A stretch of DNA of 64,000 bases from Boswellia sacra (taxonomy: Eukaryota > Streptophyta > Magnoliopsida > Sapindales > Burseraceae): positions 620,001 through 684,000 of the forward strand of contig SNVD02014566.1 in NCBI GenBank assembly GCA_013180625.2, read 5' to 3'. The notes under the pieces are model-generated. The model saw only the letters and a program-made list of their open reading frames with translations, ran no database searches and was not told where the DNA came from. Shown here in pieces: positions 24,120 to 36,195 of this stretch. Each line of letters begins with the position of its first letter. Position 1 is the first letter of the stretch. Position numbers and translations under genes: made by a program.

Positions 24120-26175
24120 ATGATTTTGGGAACTTAATTTGTTACTTTTTTTATAATCTCTCGAGCATTATTTAGACCTATCACCCAGTTAATACTCATT
24201 TTCTGCAAGACATGTCCATTCTTTAACAGAAACCTCAATAGCTCAAGTTCATTATCATTACCAGCAACCTCAAACAGCTCAACCTTCTTGAGATGATCCA
24301 TTAAACATGAAATGCCCTGGTCCAATATCTCCCAGTCATCAACATCACACTGTCAAGTGTAAAAACATTGAATAACTAGTAAGTAAGAAATATTTATTAT
24401 TAAAAAAAAAAAAAAAAAAGAAGAACAAAGAGTTATAGAAATCAATTTCACAAGCAACAGTGTAAGCAAGCATGACATTCTATTAACCAGTAACCAAATA
24501 GATTTATTTTGAGACACACTAAAGGTGTAACATCAACCAAAAAAAGACTTTTGATTATAAATTTACACTGGCTATATCAACATGGCCATCCTGGATGTGT
24601 CCAATTCTCTCAATTGATACTCGTACATTCTTCTCCATGTGAACTTTGCAATGCCTAACAAGGAGCGCAGCTCAAGCCCAAAATGGTTCAACTTATGAAT
24701 CTTTAATCATTTTGCTTGTAAGTACTTGGGCCCCTTCAAATGCAGCATGTTCAATTTTGCCATGCAGCAACTATCAATATTGATTTTTACCAATGCACAA
24801 CGTTGACTCCGACTTTTTAATACTAATTAAACCAAACATGAACTGCATTTTGCGAAGATCGGAGTTTTACTACATAGGGTTTTCCAATCAATACTGCACA
24901 GGAAAATATATGTCTAACAAGAGCAGTAATTTTAGGCGTTGAAATTACCGATTCAAAACATATTTTAAGCGCTTCTAAATTGGGAGAGCAGTTAAGGAAA
25001 GTGATTAGTGATTGCATGTGCCGTTCATCCATGCCCAGCAACATTGTTAAGGACTTCAGATTATTAAACGATCCAGTGAAGCACTCTGGAATTGATAATC
25101 CGTCAAGAAACTGAAGACACAATTATAAGCAATGATTCAAGTTTAACGCTCAACAAATACAAATGTCAATATCGTTCATAAATCTATATTGAAAAATGAA
25201 CTTATACCTGCAAAGCGCGACAGATAATTTCAGAACTTGAGTATTGCTAACTCCTTCAAGCATTTTACAGATTTCAAAAATGCATTCTTCGTAATTTGGA
25301 ATCTCACTCTTGGTTTCTAAGTGAATGCAGACATTCTGCAGAGAGTTCAGATTCTCAAAAAAGTAGTCTGGTGCTGATGGACCTATAAAATTGAAAGACA
25401 CCAAATTTGGGCAAGCAACCTGAAGCTCCACATACTGTGAACCATCACAGTTGTGTATACCACCATTATGTATAGTTAGATTCTTCAAAATAGCGGAAGA
25501 AATATCGAGAATCTCGAAATCACGAAAAACACATGCTTCAATAACCAAATCTTCCAGTAATGGACAATTTGAAATAAAATTTTCAAACAAGTTAAAATCA
25601 GAGAAGTCAACCCTAAGCAAGTCAAGAGACCTGAGGCCACTAAAACCATTACTAGGCAGCTCGAGAACACAAGAGCTGTCAAAACATAGCTTCAGTGACA
25701 CGAGTGATTCACAATTTACAAGGCAAGGGGGGAACGCAAATGGTACGCTTGAAATTATATTGAGATCAAGCTCCTGCACATGTCGCCTGGCCACAACGTT
25801 AATCCATCTATAAAGCGTGCTATCATCAGCATAGTCGTGGCAAAAAATACGGAACTTTTTGATATCAATCGACCCGTTTTGTGCGAGCAATACCCAGTTG
25901 ACAAAATCTTTGAATTTATCAATGGTGGTGTGCATAGACCATTTTGCTAGAGGGTCTGACCAGATGGTGTTGATATCCAAGTTCAAGAAAGGCATTGAAA
26001 TCCAAAAGTACCTCCATTTGCGTGAGACCGTGCTTAATCTGACAACATCAATCGTTTCCAATGATGATAATATGTGATGAATTATGGGATCTGGAAGACT
26101 GCTAAATCTGTCACCATTTTCACTGGCGTCATCCGCTGTTATTCCTCGAATTTTAGGATTTTTTGTGTCTACCAT
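24120..26175 (-). CDS. F-box/LRR-like/FBD protein, possibly decaying
   Basis: F-box proteins of this type link a substrate to the SCF ubiquitin ligase through Skp1. The start at 26175 (MVDTKNPK) is preferred over an ATG 63 bases upstream because the sister copy also begins at this point. Exon 1 (25208-26175) is open for 322 codons, with the F-box (RFSSLPDPIIHHILSSLET, KWRYFW) at about residues 24-60 followed by LRR-like segments (NCPLLEDLVIEACVF). Two further exons fit the family: 24949-25110 (LDGLSIPECFTGSFNNLKSL) and one starting at 24349 (FBD part, ELELLRFLLKNGHVLQKMS). Two faults are seen. Exon 1 ends in phase 2 at its only good donor while exon 2 opens in phase 0. An extra T near 24140 ends the FBD frame at VTN, before a still-readable KFPKSSSDLALTF. 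The product may stop after exon 1, or the gene may be a young pseudogene. Confidence 0.6.
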
Positions 26176-26239
26176 TTTCTTGGATTCTGGGTTGAGAACC
26201 TGAAAATGGCAAAACGAATGTGTTGCGTCACATCCCATC

Positions 26240-27024
26240 GCATGAACCTTCAGCCACCCTCTGAAATGTGAGTGCAGTTAGTAAAATGGGCTATTTGCCA
26301 ACCCAGAGTCTTGATGGGCCTAGCCTGTTTAAATTAAGGCATATTTCATGATAGCTAGGCCTGATTAAGATGAATATAAAATTGACGTTCACACAATAAT
26401 TTCTCCGACAAATACCGGAACCGGAAGTAACCAAATTGGAGGGCTTTTTAGTCTTAATAACAAAATTTTGAGGTTTAGGAGACCTTGAAAACGTAGTTGT
26501 CGAGTTCGAGCAATCGCGTTCGTTAACTTGACGCCAATCTATTTAGTCAACTTCTTTAACTTATCTTGCAAATGTTAAATTTAGTTAGATCATTTAAAAA
26601 GAATTAAGATGATAATAAAACTAGAAATACTATTCTAATTTCTTCTTTCCTATTTTCTCCTTGATTTTATACTCTTGAGAGCCTACCTTCATAAAACTAC
26701 TTGAGAGCCCACCTTCATAAAACTAAGTCATGATTTGACATCATTAGATTACAAACAATAAAACATCAATTTTTTCAAGAATGACCTCCCACATTCTTTA
26801 TCTTTCTTTAGGCAAAATTCCCTTAAAGTGCAGTGAATGCTTATATACGTGCAAAGAGTGTTTATATCCGATTCTTCTTCGGAGAAATTTAATGCAATCT
26901 GCTTGGCACCAATTCACCAAATTTTGATCCTTCTTAAAAAAATCAGATTTTCTTATAATCAAATTTTCTCATCAAATTAGAAATCACGATTTATTTGGTC
27001 ATGCTTTAACAAACAATTCAACAA
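26240..27024. other. Intergenic between the F-box gene and the tRNA genes
   Basis: AT-rich. A short direct repeat (GAGAGCCNACCTTCATAAAACT) occurs twice at about 26679-26724. No gene is seen. The part next to 26175 should contain the F-box promoter. Confidence 0.45.
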
Positions 27025-27041
27025 GCTGGAATGGCTCAGTT

Positions 27042-27074
<33 letters not shown>

Positions 27075-27098
27075 CAGGTTCAAGCCCTCCTTCTAGCG
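27025..27098 (+). tRNA. tRNA-Asn (anticodon GTT)
   Basis: A full cloverleaf can be drawn. The acceptor GCTGGAA pairs with TTCTAGC, with one G-T pair. The D arm contains GGCTCAGTTGG (A box). The anticodon loop CTGTTAA sits between GTGTG-type and complementary stem bases, with GTT as anticodon. The T arm contains GGTTCAAGCC (B box). A TTTTT run follows within 20 bases as a Pol III terminator, and CAA motifs stand upstream. It is nuclear type and there is no intron. Confidence 0.95.
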
Positions 27099-27171
27099 AT
27101 TGTGACAATATTTTTGTTTATTGTTTCTATGAAAAATATAGAGATGTTGTCACCCAAATGCCGGACGGAAA

Positions 27172-27243
27172 GCCCCTATAGCTCAGTGGTAGAGCGCCAG
27201 TCTTGTAAACTGGAGGTCTGCAGTTCGATCCTGCATGGGGGCA
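27172..27243 (+). tRNA. tRNA-Thr (anticodon TGT)
   Basis: The acceptor GCCCCTA pairs with TGGGGGC. The A box is TAGCTCAGTGG. The anticodon stem CCAGT/ACTGG encloses CTTGTAA with TGT at positions 34-36. The T stem TGCAG/CTGCA encloses TTCGATC. It has no intron. It lies 73 bases after the tRNA-Asn, with a short T run after the 3' end, and it differs clearly from the plastid trnT. Confidence 0.93.
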
Positions 27244-28871
27244 AAGGTTTCTCTTTTATATTGTTAAATTTTTAAAAAGAAATCATTTCATGGACCTTCT
27301 AATAAAGAGTTTTTGCATTTTTTTCATAAATTTCGTATTTACATTTTAGAAAATATATTATATATCTCTATTTTAAAATTACAGTTAACTATTTTGTAAA
27401 TATGTATAATTTAAGAGGTACGACAGTTTGTTAAACCTTTAAAATTTAAGAAATAGAAATGTAGTTTTTGGGAGGATGCGAACTCAAGACTAAAAGTTAT
27501 CACATTTAAACTAGTATAGCTTCTTTTTATAATAACCAAACAAGTAGAGCGTCTTTCTTCTTCAACTCTCACCTTCTCTCTTCTCTCCTACCAAACCCGT
27601 CCCCCCTCCTCCCTCATTTCTTCCACCACAACCGTCGCCCTGCCTCCTCTGCCACCAATTCCACTTCCTCCACCATATCCATCTCTCTCCTCTTATCCTC
27701 TTCCATCCAAGCTTACATGATTTTTCTTTTCCAAGGTTCCCGACTGGCCTCAATCTCAGTTCAATTCTTTCTCCTCTAGGTCGTCCACTTTCATTTGCTT
27801 CCCATTTCACTCCTCCCTCCTCCGAATCTATCTAGAACTCTCCCAATCAAACGCTCAACACCACACTCTTACTACCATGGACTCTCTCTCTATACTTTCT
27901 GCAACCATCCTCCAATTAAAAAAATAATTATGAATATCATCTCCGTTGACAACTGAAGCAACGTAAACCAGCCAACTAACACCAAATCACAAAAATTAGC
28001 CAAAAAAAAAAAGGAACCTATGATGTGGTTAGATTATGTGCAATACGGCTTCAATGGGTGGTGAGTGATGCGACTTTCGTGGATGTTGCTCGAAGGGGTG
28101 GTGTGTAGGAAGATTGGGGAGGATGTTTAGTGGAGGGGATGAGGGATACGGTACAGATCTGATGGGTTGTAGGTGATGGTAGCATCCGATTCGGGCGTGC
28201 GATGGTGGGGTTGGGCTGTCGGTTTAGATTTTGGGTTTGCGGCGGCAGTGATAGAATTTTTTTGGGGTAGTGTTTGTGGTTTACCTTGTTTTGGAGTGAT
28301 TTTATTTTATTTTTTAAAATATATTTCAATTATATATTAGAAATTTTTTTTGAAAAGTATTTAAGTAATTGCGAAATATATAAACAGAAAAATGATACCA
28401 TTTAAAAGCCATCTTAAGATAAAAAGATTTATCATTTATCTTTTAAAATTTAAGAACTAAATTTACAAAAAAAATATAAAAAACCTTTATTAATGGAATA
28501 AAGATAGATGATATTATACCGTTTTAATAACAATCTTATTTTAGAATATATAGGTTGTATTCTTTTATAAATTTAAATTCTGATTTTTGTGTTATATATT
28601 TTTTAATGTAATTTATACTTAATCTTAATTACATATTTTTTTAAAAATTTAAAATAATTTAAAATCAATTATATATTTTTAAATTTAATTAAAAATAAAA
28701 ATATTAAATTCACAAAAGAGAGCAGTTTATCTCGTATACCGGAAAGGATTTCATCTTTTTGTTGACCGGACGGAGAATAGGCTCAAGGGGGCCCTCCCAT
28801 GGACTGCCAACCCAATATTCAAATGAGAGAGTTTTATTGGTCGCAAAGACAACCTGTGGTAAAATTGGCAA
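27244..28871. other. Intergenic between tRNA-Thr and the tRNA-Thr-like copy
   Basis: A pyrimidine-rich plus strand (27548-27830) produces an Arg/Gly-rich minus-strand ORF, and a G-rich part (28070-28270) produces a Pro/Thr-rich one. Both reflect strand bias rather than recognisable proteins. AT-rich DNA follows from 28310 to 28740. No gene is supported. Confidence 0.45.
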
Positions 28872-28943
28872 GCCCTTCTAGCTCAGGGGGAGAGCGCTAG
28901 TTTTGTAGACCGGAGGTCTCTAGCTCGATCCTGCATGGGGGCA
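28872..28943 (+). pseudogene. Degenerate tRNA-Thr(TGT)-like sequence
   Basis: Same length (72 bases) as the gene at 27172 and the same 3' end (CGATCCTGCATGGGGGCA), but with scattered changes. The acceptor has a C-T mismatch and two G-T pairs. The anticodon stem CTAGT/ACCGG has a mismatch. The T stem has a C-C mismatch, and the B box TTC has become CTC. The anticodon would still read TGT. Most likely it is a local duplicate that has decayed. Confidence 0.75.
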
Positions 28944-29310
28944 AATGTCTTTTTCGAAAGTAATTATGTTTTAATGATAATCGTCTTTCAGAACGTAAAT
29001 TTATCTCGTAAAGCAAAAGAGTTCCATCTATTTGCCGAAAGTGAGTGAGCGAGTTCCGCTGGCTGCGTTATCCGAAAGAACGACAAGTCGGTGTTTAAAA
29101 TCCCAAGTGAACGACAACCCACGTGCTTTTAGGAGAATAAACAAAAAATAATTCTTAGATAGCAAGACGACAGACGTAATGGTAATTTCCCTCAACTTAT
29201 CTTCAAAAAACACAAAAATCTCTGCAATTAAAAGAAACTGTTTCGGAGTGCACAGCGTGTACTTCAAACCATAACAAGAGTCTCCTAAACTCGCCGCGCA
29301 GCACAAAAAG

Positions 29311-32284
29311 ATGTTTCTCCAACCCTGTTTCCATAGCCACCAGAACGTCTACTTCTCTTCAACCCACTCTTACTCTCAATCTCCTTCATGCAAAATGCCC
29401 ACTTTTACCAATCACCGAAGTGTCAAGTACCAGAAAATCCCCATCATAAGATGCTCTATATCGCAAATTCACAGCTATGGGACTGTGGACTATGAGAGAA
29501 GACCCATGGTTAAATGGAATGCTATCTACAAGAAAATATCTCTTATGGAGAACCCTGAACTTGGTGTCGCTTCTGTGTTGAACCAGTGGGAGAACGGTGG
29601 CAGGAAGCTTACGAAATGGGAGCTTTCCAGGGTGGTCAAGGAGTTGAGGAAGTACAGGCGCTACAAGCAAGCTCTTGAGGTATCAATTTTTTTTTCCTAA
29701 TTCTTTGGTTTATATATATAGACACACACACACACACACATGAAATAGGATATGTTTTAAATACCCAAGCAAGGTCTTGAGAAAGGATTTTTTTCCCCTT
29801 CTCTGGGGTCTCTATTATGTGTTTTTAGTGTGTTTTGTTAGATGGCTACTTGACCTTTAGTTGAATTTGATTGATTGCGCTAATTTTAAACCCTCTCCTC
29901 TCCTTAATTTTATAGTGAATCTTTAACCCGTTGGAGCATTTACACAGCACAATTATTCGGTTTAGATCCTTAAATTATAGTTTAAGCTCTTTAAATTGAA
30001 AGCATAGTTGCATAGTTTAGAGATGTGGTATTGTTGACTAAAATCTTATACTAAAATGATATAAGAACATAGTTTAGAGTGTAAAATGGGAAACAATTGA
30101 ATAATACTATATCTACAACCAACTGTTTATAACCTATGTTGACAAAATTCTACTAGACATATAACTTTTTTTTTTTTTGTTTATTCTTCTTTAGGGAATA
30201 TATGCCAACTCAAGTTGTAAGCTTCTGGTTGCAAAATTTGGTTTTAGGTGTAGCATTACCCGAAACAATTTATGCGAGCTATTCAGCATAGGAGAAACTT
30301 ACAGACAGTAGGAAATGGATTTGAGGTGGTCCTAAACCCAGGCACTCTCTTTGATTTTGAGAAGAGAGAAAAGATCTTTCAACTCTGAGAGTTAGGAGGA
30401 ATATCGAAAGGGCTGTGTTTGTAGTTTCTTTTGCGTTTGGAATGATTAAGATCCAAAGTTCATGAATTTTAAATGTTGAAATTATCGAAAAATATATATA
30501 GATAGAATAATAGAACAAAATGAAGTGGGAAAAACTAAAGCTCACATGTGATGAAGTTTTCTGCAACAAGACCTGGAACACGTTAACAAATATGTGCTAA
30601 AAATGGGGTGTCGGAGCTTATCAAGAAACATTTAACATTAGCAACAGGAGAGATCATAAGCTGTGAAACTGAGATGGAGAATCAAAATGTTTCATTGATT
30701 GGCTTTTCTTTTTTTTTTTTTTTTTGTGCACGTGTGGTTGGGGGGTTGGGTTTGTTTTACTTCGAGACTCTGTAGCTGTTCCTGCATGTAAATACATATT
30801 TGGTGCTGGTATCTGGAAAGGTGGGAGAAGTTTTGGAATAAATTTAAGCAAGTTCATTTGTCTTGCAAGTCTGTAAACTTATGCCTGCACCTATCAGGTC
30901 CATCATTTTGGTGAAATTTTGGTCCTCTCATGTTTTCTTTTGGATAGAATTGGCAGACATACCTCTACCAGAGAATTGAGTAGCTAAACAGTGACCATAT
31001 CTTCTGCAGGTGTATGATTGGATGAATAATAGAGGAGAGAGGTTCAGATTATCTGCTAGTGATGCTGCAATTCAGTTAGATCTAATTTCCAAGGTTCATG
31101 GAGTTTCTAGTGCCGAAGATTTTTTCCTAAGTCTGCCTGATACTTTAAAGGACAGGAGAGTCTATGGGGCACTACTAAATGCCTATGTGCGGGCTAAAAT
31201 GAGAGCAGATGCGGAATTATTAATTGACAAAATGAGAGATAAAGGTTATGCTATGCACTCACTTCCATTCAATGTGATGATGACTCTTTATATGAACCTC
31301 AAGGAGTATGATAAAGTTGATTTGATGGTTTCAGAAATGATCGAGAGAGGCATACGACTTGATATATACTCATACAACATTTGGTTATCATCTTGTGGAT
31401 CCCAGGGATCTATAGAGAAGATGGAAGAGGTATTTGAAAAGATGAAGACAGACAGAGCCATCAATCCGAACTGGACTACATTCAGCACAATGGCGACAAT
31501 GTATATTAAGATGGGACAGGTTGAAAAAGCTGAAGAGTGTTTAAGGAGGGTTGAGAGTAGAATAACTGGTCGTGATAGGATACCTTATCATTATCTCTTA
31601 AGTCTGTATGGTGGTGTTGGTAATAAAGAGGAGGTGTATCGGGTGTGGAAGATTTACAAATCAATTTTTCCTAGTATTCCAAATTTGGGATACCATGCTA
31701 TGATCTCCTCACTGATTAGGATTGGTGATATTGAAGGGGTAGAAAGGATTTATGAGGAATGGCTGCCTAATAAGTCATCTTATGACCCTAGGATAGCAAA
31801 TCTTATCATGGGTTGGTATGTTAAAGAAGGAAATTTTGATAAAGTTGAGGCTTTCTTCAATCACATGGCTGAAGCGGGCGGAAAGCCAAATTCAACTACT
31901 TGGGAAATTCTTGCTGAAGGGCATATTGGAGAGAAGAGGATTATGGAAGCTTTGTCTTGCTTCAAGGAAGCTTTTGCCGCTGAAGGAGCTAAGAATTGGA
32001 GGCCAAAACCAGTAAATGTGTCTGCCTTCTTCAAACTCTGTGAAGAAGAATATGACTTGGCAAGTAAGGAGGTTTTTGAGGGACTGTTGAGGCAACCAGG
32101 ATATTGTAAAGACAAAGATTATATGTCACTTATTGGCTTAACTGATGAAAGTGTAGCTGCCAATATGTCATCAAAGGACGAAGATAGTGCTGACTGTAAT
32201 AGCAGTGGCAATAACAGTACCAATGAAGAGGATGAGGATGATGATTCTGAAATACTTCTAAGCCAACTGCAGAGTAGTGTGTGA
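29311..32284 (+). CDS. Pentatricopeptide repeat protein, At1g02150-like
   Basis: PPR proteins bind organelle RNA and affect editing, splicing, stability or translation; the target here is unknown. Exon 1 (29311-29679) and exon 2 (31010-32284) join in phase 0 as ALE-VYDWM, giving 547 residues. The first 60 or so residues are Ser/Lys/Arg-rich with few acidic residues (CSISQIHSYG), fitting a plastid or mitochondrial targeting peptide. The signature stretch MENPELGVASVLNQWE is followed by a series of about 35-residue PPR helices (YGALLNAYVRAK, YNIWLSSCGSQGSIEKMEEV, NLIMGWYVKEGNFDKVEAF). No E, DYW or SMR domain follows; the tail is acidic and Ser-rich (NEEDEDDDSEIL). The 1.3-kb intron contains a family 1 MITE. 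The At1g02150 assignment is from memory of that protein's N-terminus. Confidence 0.9.
29714..29741. repeat. (TA)n-(CA)n microsatellite in the PPR intron
   Basis: A short TA run, then GA, then a CA run just inside the intron of the PPR gene. Confidence 0.9.
30100..30259. mobile_element. MITE, family 1, copy c (inside the PPR intron)
   Basis: The left end AATACTATATCTACAACCAA is inverse to the right end GGTTTTAGGTGTAGCATTA. The inner pair GTTGACAAAATTCTACTAG and GCCAACTCAAGTTGTAAG fits the family. The insertion is intronic, well away from both splice sites. Confidence 0.65.
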
Positions 32285-34973
32285 ATTATCTGCTTCTTTT
32301 TATTCTATAGATTGCAAATACTTCGTTGAACCTTGAATAACTTCGGTTCAAGAAAATTTTTACTGCAGTGGGATTTTAGCCAGCGTCGTAAGTGCTTATA
32401 TCTTTCATGGCAGTAATGGCGTGGACGATGCCATCAGAAAATTTTCTGAGGGCCTTGCATGTTCGTATAGACTGCTTGGAGCTTGGCCTGATAGAGGATT
32501 CTAGTCCACTTAATGTGACTATAACCCTCTCTATTTCTCCTATTATAAGTTTTCTATGGATTTTCTTGTCTTCTTGTGTAGCATTTGGATTTTGGATATT
32601 AGAAATTTCTTTGGCCTTAGCCTTGCAGTTTATTGGTACTTTTTCATGTTCAAATGTTTATGTGCTACATTTTATATGTTGCGTTTCCTTTCTGTTTGAT
32701 TTGAGTTGATGAGTTTATTTGTTTTTGGGAGGTCTAGGTGTGGATGTCAAGCTGTAAGATAATCTCGATTGTAGTTATCTTTCAGGTCCAACCAGTAGTA
32801 GCAATCTAGACTTTGTTGAAGACTTCCATGTAGAACTAACCAGAATTCGGGGTACGGATGCCCTAAATAAGAGGCCCAGTAGTTTGTGAGAACTTAGGCC
32901 GTTTTGTGTCCATAGTGGTTCTGGGCTAAGCAAGCGCCAGCAGAAGCTATGCTTTAATCTGAAGTAGTTGGTTCCCGATCCTTCACTCGAGAGTTTAACT
33001 TTCAACACTTGCCCTAACTTGGTAGATCATATCCAATTTTGGTATAAATCGGTCTTCAGGCGCCATGAAAAGGATAGACAACTACAGGCTGTTACGATTT
33101 CCTTGCTTCCAAATTTATCTTTATTACCCACTTGCTTATCTGCTCAAAATTTAAGCCTCACATTCAACTATTAGGTTCTGTTTTACATTCACAGATGTAA
33201 CATTTTATCAAATCTATAAATATTTCCCATTGTAATCCTTCCAGTATTTTTGCCTAACTGGCTATCTTAATAACCTTATTAAAACCATCTATCTATTCTT
33301 GACAAAACAAGCCGTCGGTGATAAAACCATTTTATTGCATGATAAAAGGCTTGCTTGGATGCCCAGTCGCATGTGATGCACGTTGCAAAATTGCATTTAA
33401 TGGTGATATGGCAGGACCTCGTCTGTAGATCTCCAAAATTTTGGGCTCTTTCAAGCTTTGATCAAGGATAAAAACATTTTGTTGCGAGTTTTTAGCGTTT
33501 TAAGGATGCTTGAAGTTGAAGTCGAAGCCCCCCCAAAAGTGTGGTTTGAACAGAGGAGCAAGTGGGTTGCTATTAATACAATCTGTATAACTTTTATTTA
33601 TACTATAAAAGTAGTATATTTTTTTTTTTCTGTGGTAGAGAATTATGTAGGTCGCAATTAGAATGGGGAGAACTCACATGGACAGCACATGGTTTTGAGG
33701 TAAAGATACGTACATGCAACAGAGACGCTTTTGAGTTTTGATCCACCCAATACAAAAATATTTACACAAGTTCTCTAACAAGACATGCTTTGCCCCTGCT
33801 TCACTCCAAGAATAACATGCCTCCAGCTTGGCAACTCGTTTCTTTTCTTCTTCATCCTGTTACCAAACTTGCCCTTGTTAATTGATTGTATTTTAAAAGT
33901 TTTAGTCTTAATTTATGATTAAAAAACTTAGATTAGAAAAATAATGATTAGATTGGTTGGGAGTGGCTACTGTCTACTTAAATAAATGGTTTCAGAAACA
34001 CTGCAAAAGACAAAGCTGAAGGGAAACTTGGGAGTTGAAAGTGCTTCCGAACAGATTGACATCTTGCTGTAAAGACAAAGTCTTCTTTACTTCAATTTTT
34101 TCCCTTGAGTTTCTCTAAAGATACGTCATCCATATTGATGCTCAGCACATAAATGCCTGCAGGGCGGTAAATAACTCCTACCCAGTTGGCCTTCAACTTG
34201 GCTTGTTTGGATTATAGTAATATACATGCTGCCCAGATTTGGAAACAAAAACTTTCAGTGAATCTACATTTAAGACATTTGATGTTTCAGAAGTGAAGAA
34301 GCAGTTTTAACTAATATAGAACAAAAATCCTTAAGCTTGGATATGTTGTGTAGGGTGGTGGGTAATCTTCATTTCTTCATCCGCTGTAAGATTTGCGGAC
34401 AGATTATGCAAATCTATAGTGGGATCGATCATCCAGTAGCTGCTAGTTAACATTTGCGTATTTTTGGACACAGCAGCATATACCTGTGCCCAGGACCAAC
34501 ATAACAAATCCATGTTATGTCACCAAATTGTGTGGATACGGAACACATGCAGATCTCCCAAAAGTGGAACCCACAAATTACAATCAAAATTATCCCACAT
34601 GTAATCACATGATGAGTATGGCATGCCATCACCATTGCGACAATAAATCACCAAAAACCTCAATTTTATCTCTGTTTCTTTTCAAGAAAAAGACACTAAT
34701 CCACTATAAAATCCACCTTTTATTCCCTCTTTCAGAGATTAAACTTTGAATTTTAATAATCATTGCCTTGTAGTGTGTCGAAAGGACCGAAACTCGGGAC
34801 ATGCAAGTCATAATTCAGATCCCTAAGGTTATTTTTTTCAATTAAAGTACTCAGTCCCACCCTTTAGCGACCACCTTGCCTGTTTTTTCTTTTTTAATAT
34901 AGCCAAAATAAAACCTTATATGGTAGCTCAACATGGGCATTAACAAAACTTAGCTCAAAAAGTTTGGTCATCA
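32285..34973. other. Intergenic between the PPR and cyclin genes
   Basis: The first few hundred bases are probably PPR 3' UTR. The rest shows no recognised coding region; the ORFs here lack domains and overlap on both strands. A candidate cyclin promoter lies near 34704. Confidence 0.45.
34704..34711 (+). promoter_or_regulatory. Candidate TATA box of the cyclin gene
   Basis: TATAAAAT within CCACTATAAAATCC, about 265 bases upstream of the cyclin ATG. The spacing implies a leader of about 240 bases, longish but acceptable. Motif evidence only. Confidence 0.35.
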
Positions 34974-36195
34974 ATGGCAGAGTTAGAGAACCCAAATGTG
35001 ATGACAAAGGTCATCACGTTTCTCTCTTCTTTGCTTGAAAGGGTAGCTGAATCCAACGATAGTGATTGCCGATTTCAGCCACAGAAAATTTCAGTTTTTC
35101 ATGGCCTCAGTCGCCCCTCTATCTCAGTCCAGAGCTATCTAGAGAGAATTCTCAAGTATGCTAATTGTAGCCCCTCCTGCTTCATTGTTGCTTATGTTTA
35201 TCTTGATCGGTTCGCGCAAAGGCAACCCTTGTTGCCCATCAATTCTTTCAATGTTCATCGCTTGCTTATCACAAGTGTCATGGTTGCTGCAAAGTTCATG
35301 GATGATATGTAAGTGTTTTCAAAAGTTTCCTGGACAATATTATGAATCTTGAATTTAGTTTCTGGGTTCTTGCTTTCTTGAAATTTGAGATTTGAAGTTT
35401 AGAAGTGGATGATGATAAAATTCTTTGAACTCTTTACCTTTGAATCTTAACTTAAGATGATTCTGTAAGTCTATAATTGCTTCAAGGATTTGAAATCCTT
35501 AAGTATTTTGCTGAAATTTGATTTCCTCTTGGATTGCTTTGACAGATTTCACCTTATGAGACTGAATGTAGGTGGCTTTTCTCCTTGTTTTGGTATCATA
35601 ATCACAATCACAAAGAAATTGTTAAAGAATTTTGATTTTTATTGAAAATTGTCTGCTTCTTAAATCAAGATAATTCTAGCATGTGAGGCCTGGTTGTCCT
35701 CTAGAGAATCAGCCAAAATGCATATGATGAAGATGTTTCAGCAAATGAGTTAAAAGTTCAAAATCAATAACTACTTTTGTCATTGTATGTGGCTTAGAAC
35801 AACTAGTAAATCTTGCTAGGTAGAGCTCTAATTTAAATTACGTAGAATATACTCTAGTAATTTCACTTTTGTGCTTTCGACTTTTTTATTACTAAAGATT
35901 GATACTTTATTTCAGGTATTACAACAATGCCTACTATGCAAAAGTTGGAGGAATCAGCACAACAGAGATGAACTTTCTTGAAGTAGATTTCCTCTTTGGC
36001 TTGGGCTTCCATTTAAATGTAACTCCCAACACATTTCATACGTACTGTTCCTATCTCCAAAGAGAGATGATGCTGCAACCTCCTAGAAATGTAGCAGAAT
36101 CATCTTTACACATTGGAAGATCACTGAAGCTCCAGTTGTGTTTCAATGAAGATGAAACTTCACAATCACATCAAAAGCAGCAACTAGCTGTTTAA
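34974..36195 (+). CDS. CYCP4;1: U/P-type cyclin, CYCP4/CYCU4-like
   Basis: These small cyclins resemble yeast Pho80/PREG1, bind CDKA-type kinases in tests with Arabidopsis members, and are linked to division and nutrient signals. Two exons, 34974-35308 and 35916-36195, join within the Met codon of KFMDDM-YYNNAYYAKVGG and give 204 residues, a normal length. The cyclin core is clear: FHGLSRPSISVQSYLERIL, YVYLDRFAQRQPLLPINSFN, HRLLITSVMVAAKFMDD, then GGISTTEMNFLEVDFLFGL and FHLNVTPNTFHTYCSYL. There is no destruction box or PEST block, as usual for the type. The symbol is by similarity; the other CYCP4 members are hard to exclude by eye, but conserved gene order favours CYCP4;1. Confidence 0.92.

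Noticed and set aside
27172..27243. Plastid origin of the tRNA-Thr
   Set aside because: The plastid trnT-UGU starts and pairs differently; this sequence fits the nuclear gene, and no other organelle DNA surrounds it.
27562..27810. Arg/Gly-rich minus ORF
   Set aside because: It reflects a pyrimidine-rich plus strand. There is no domain, and codon content is uniform low complexity.
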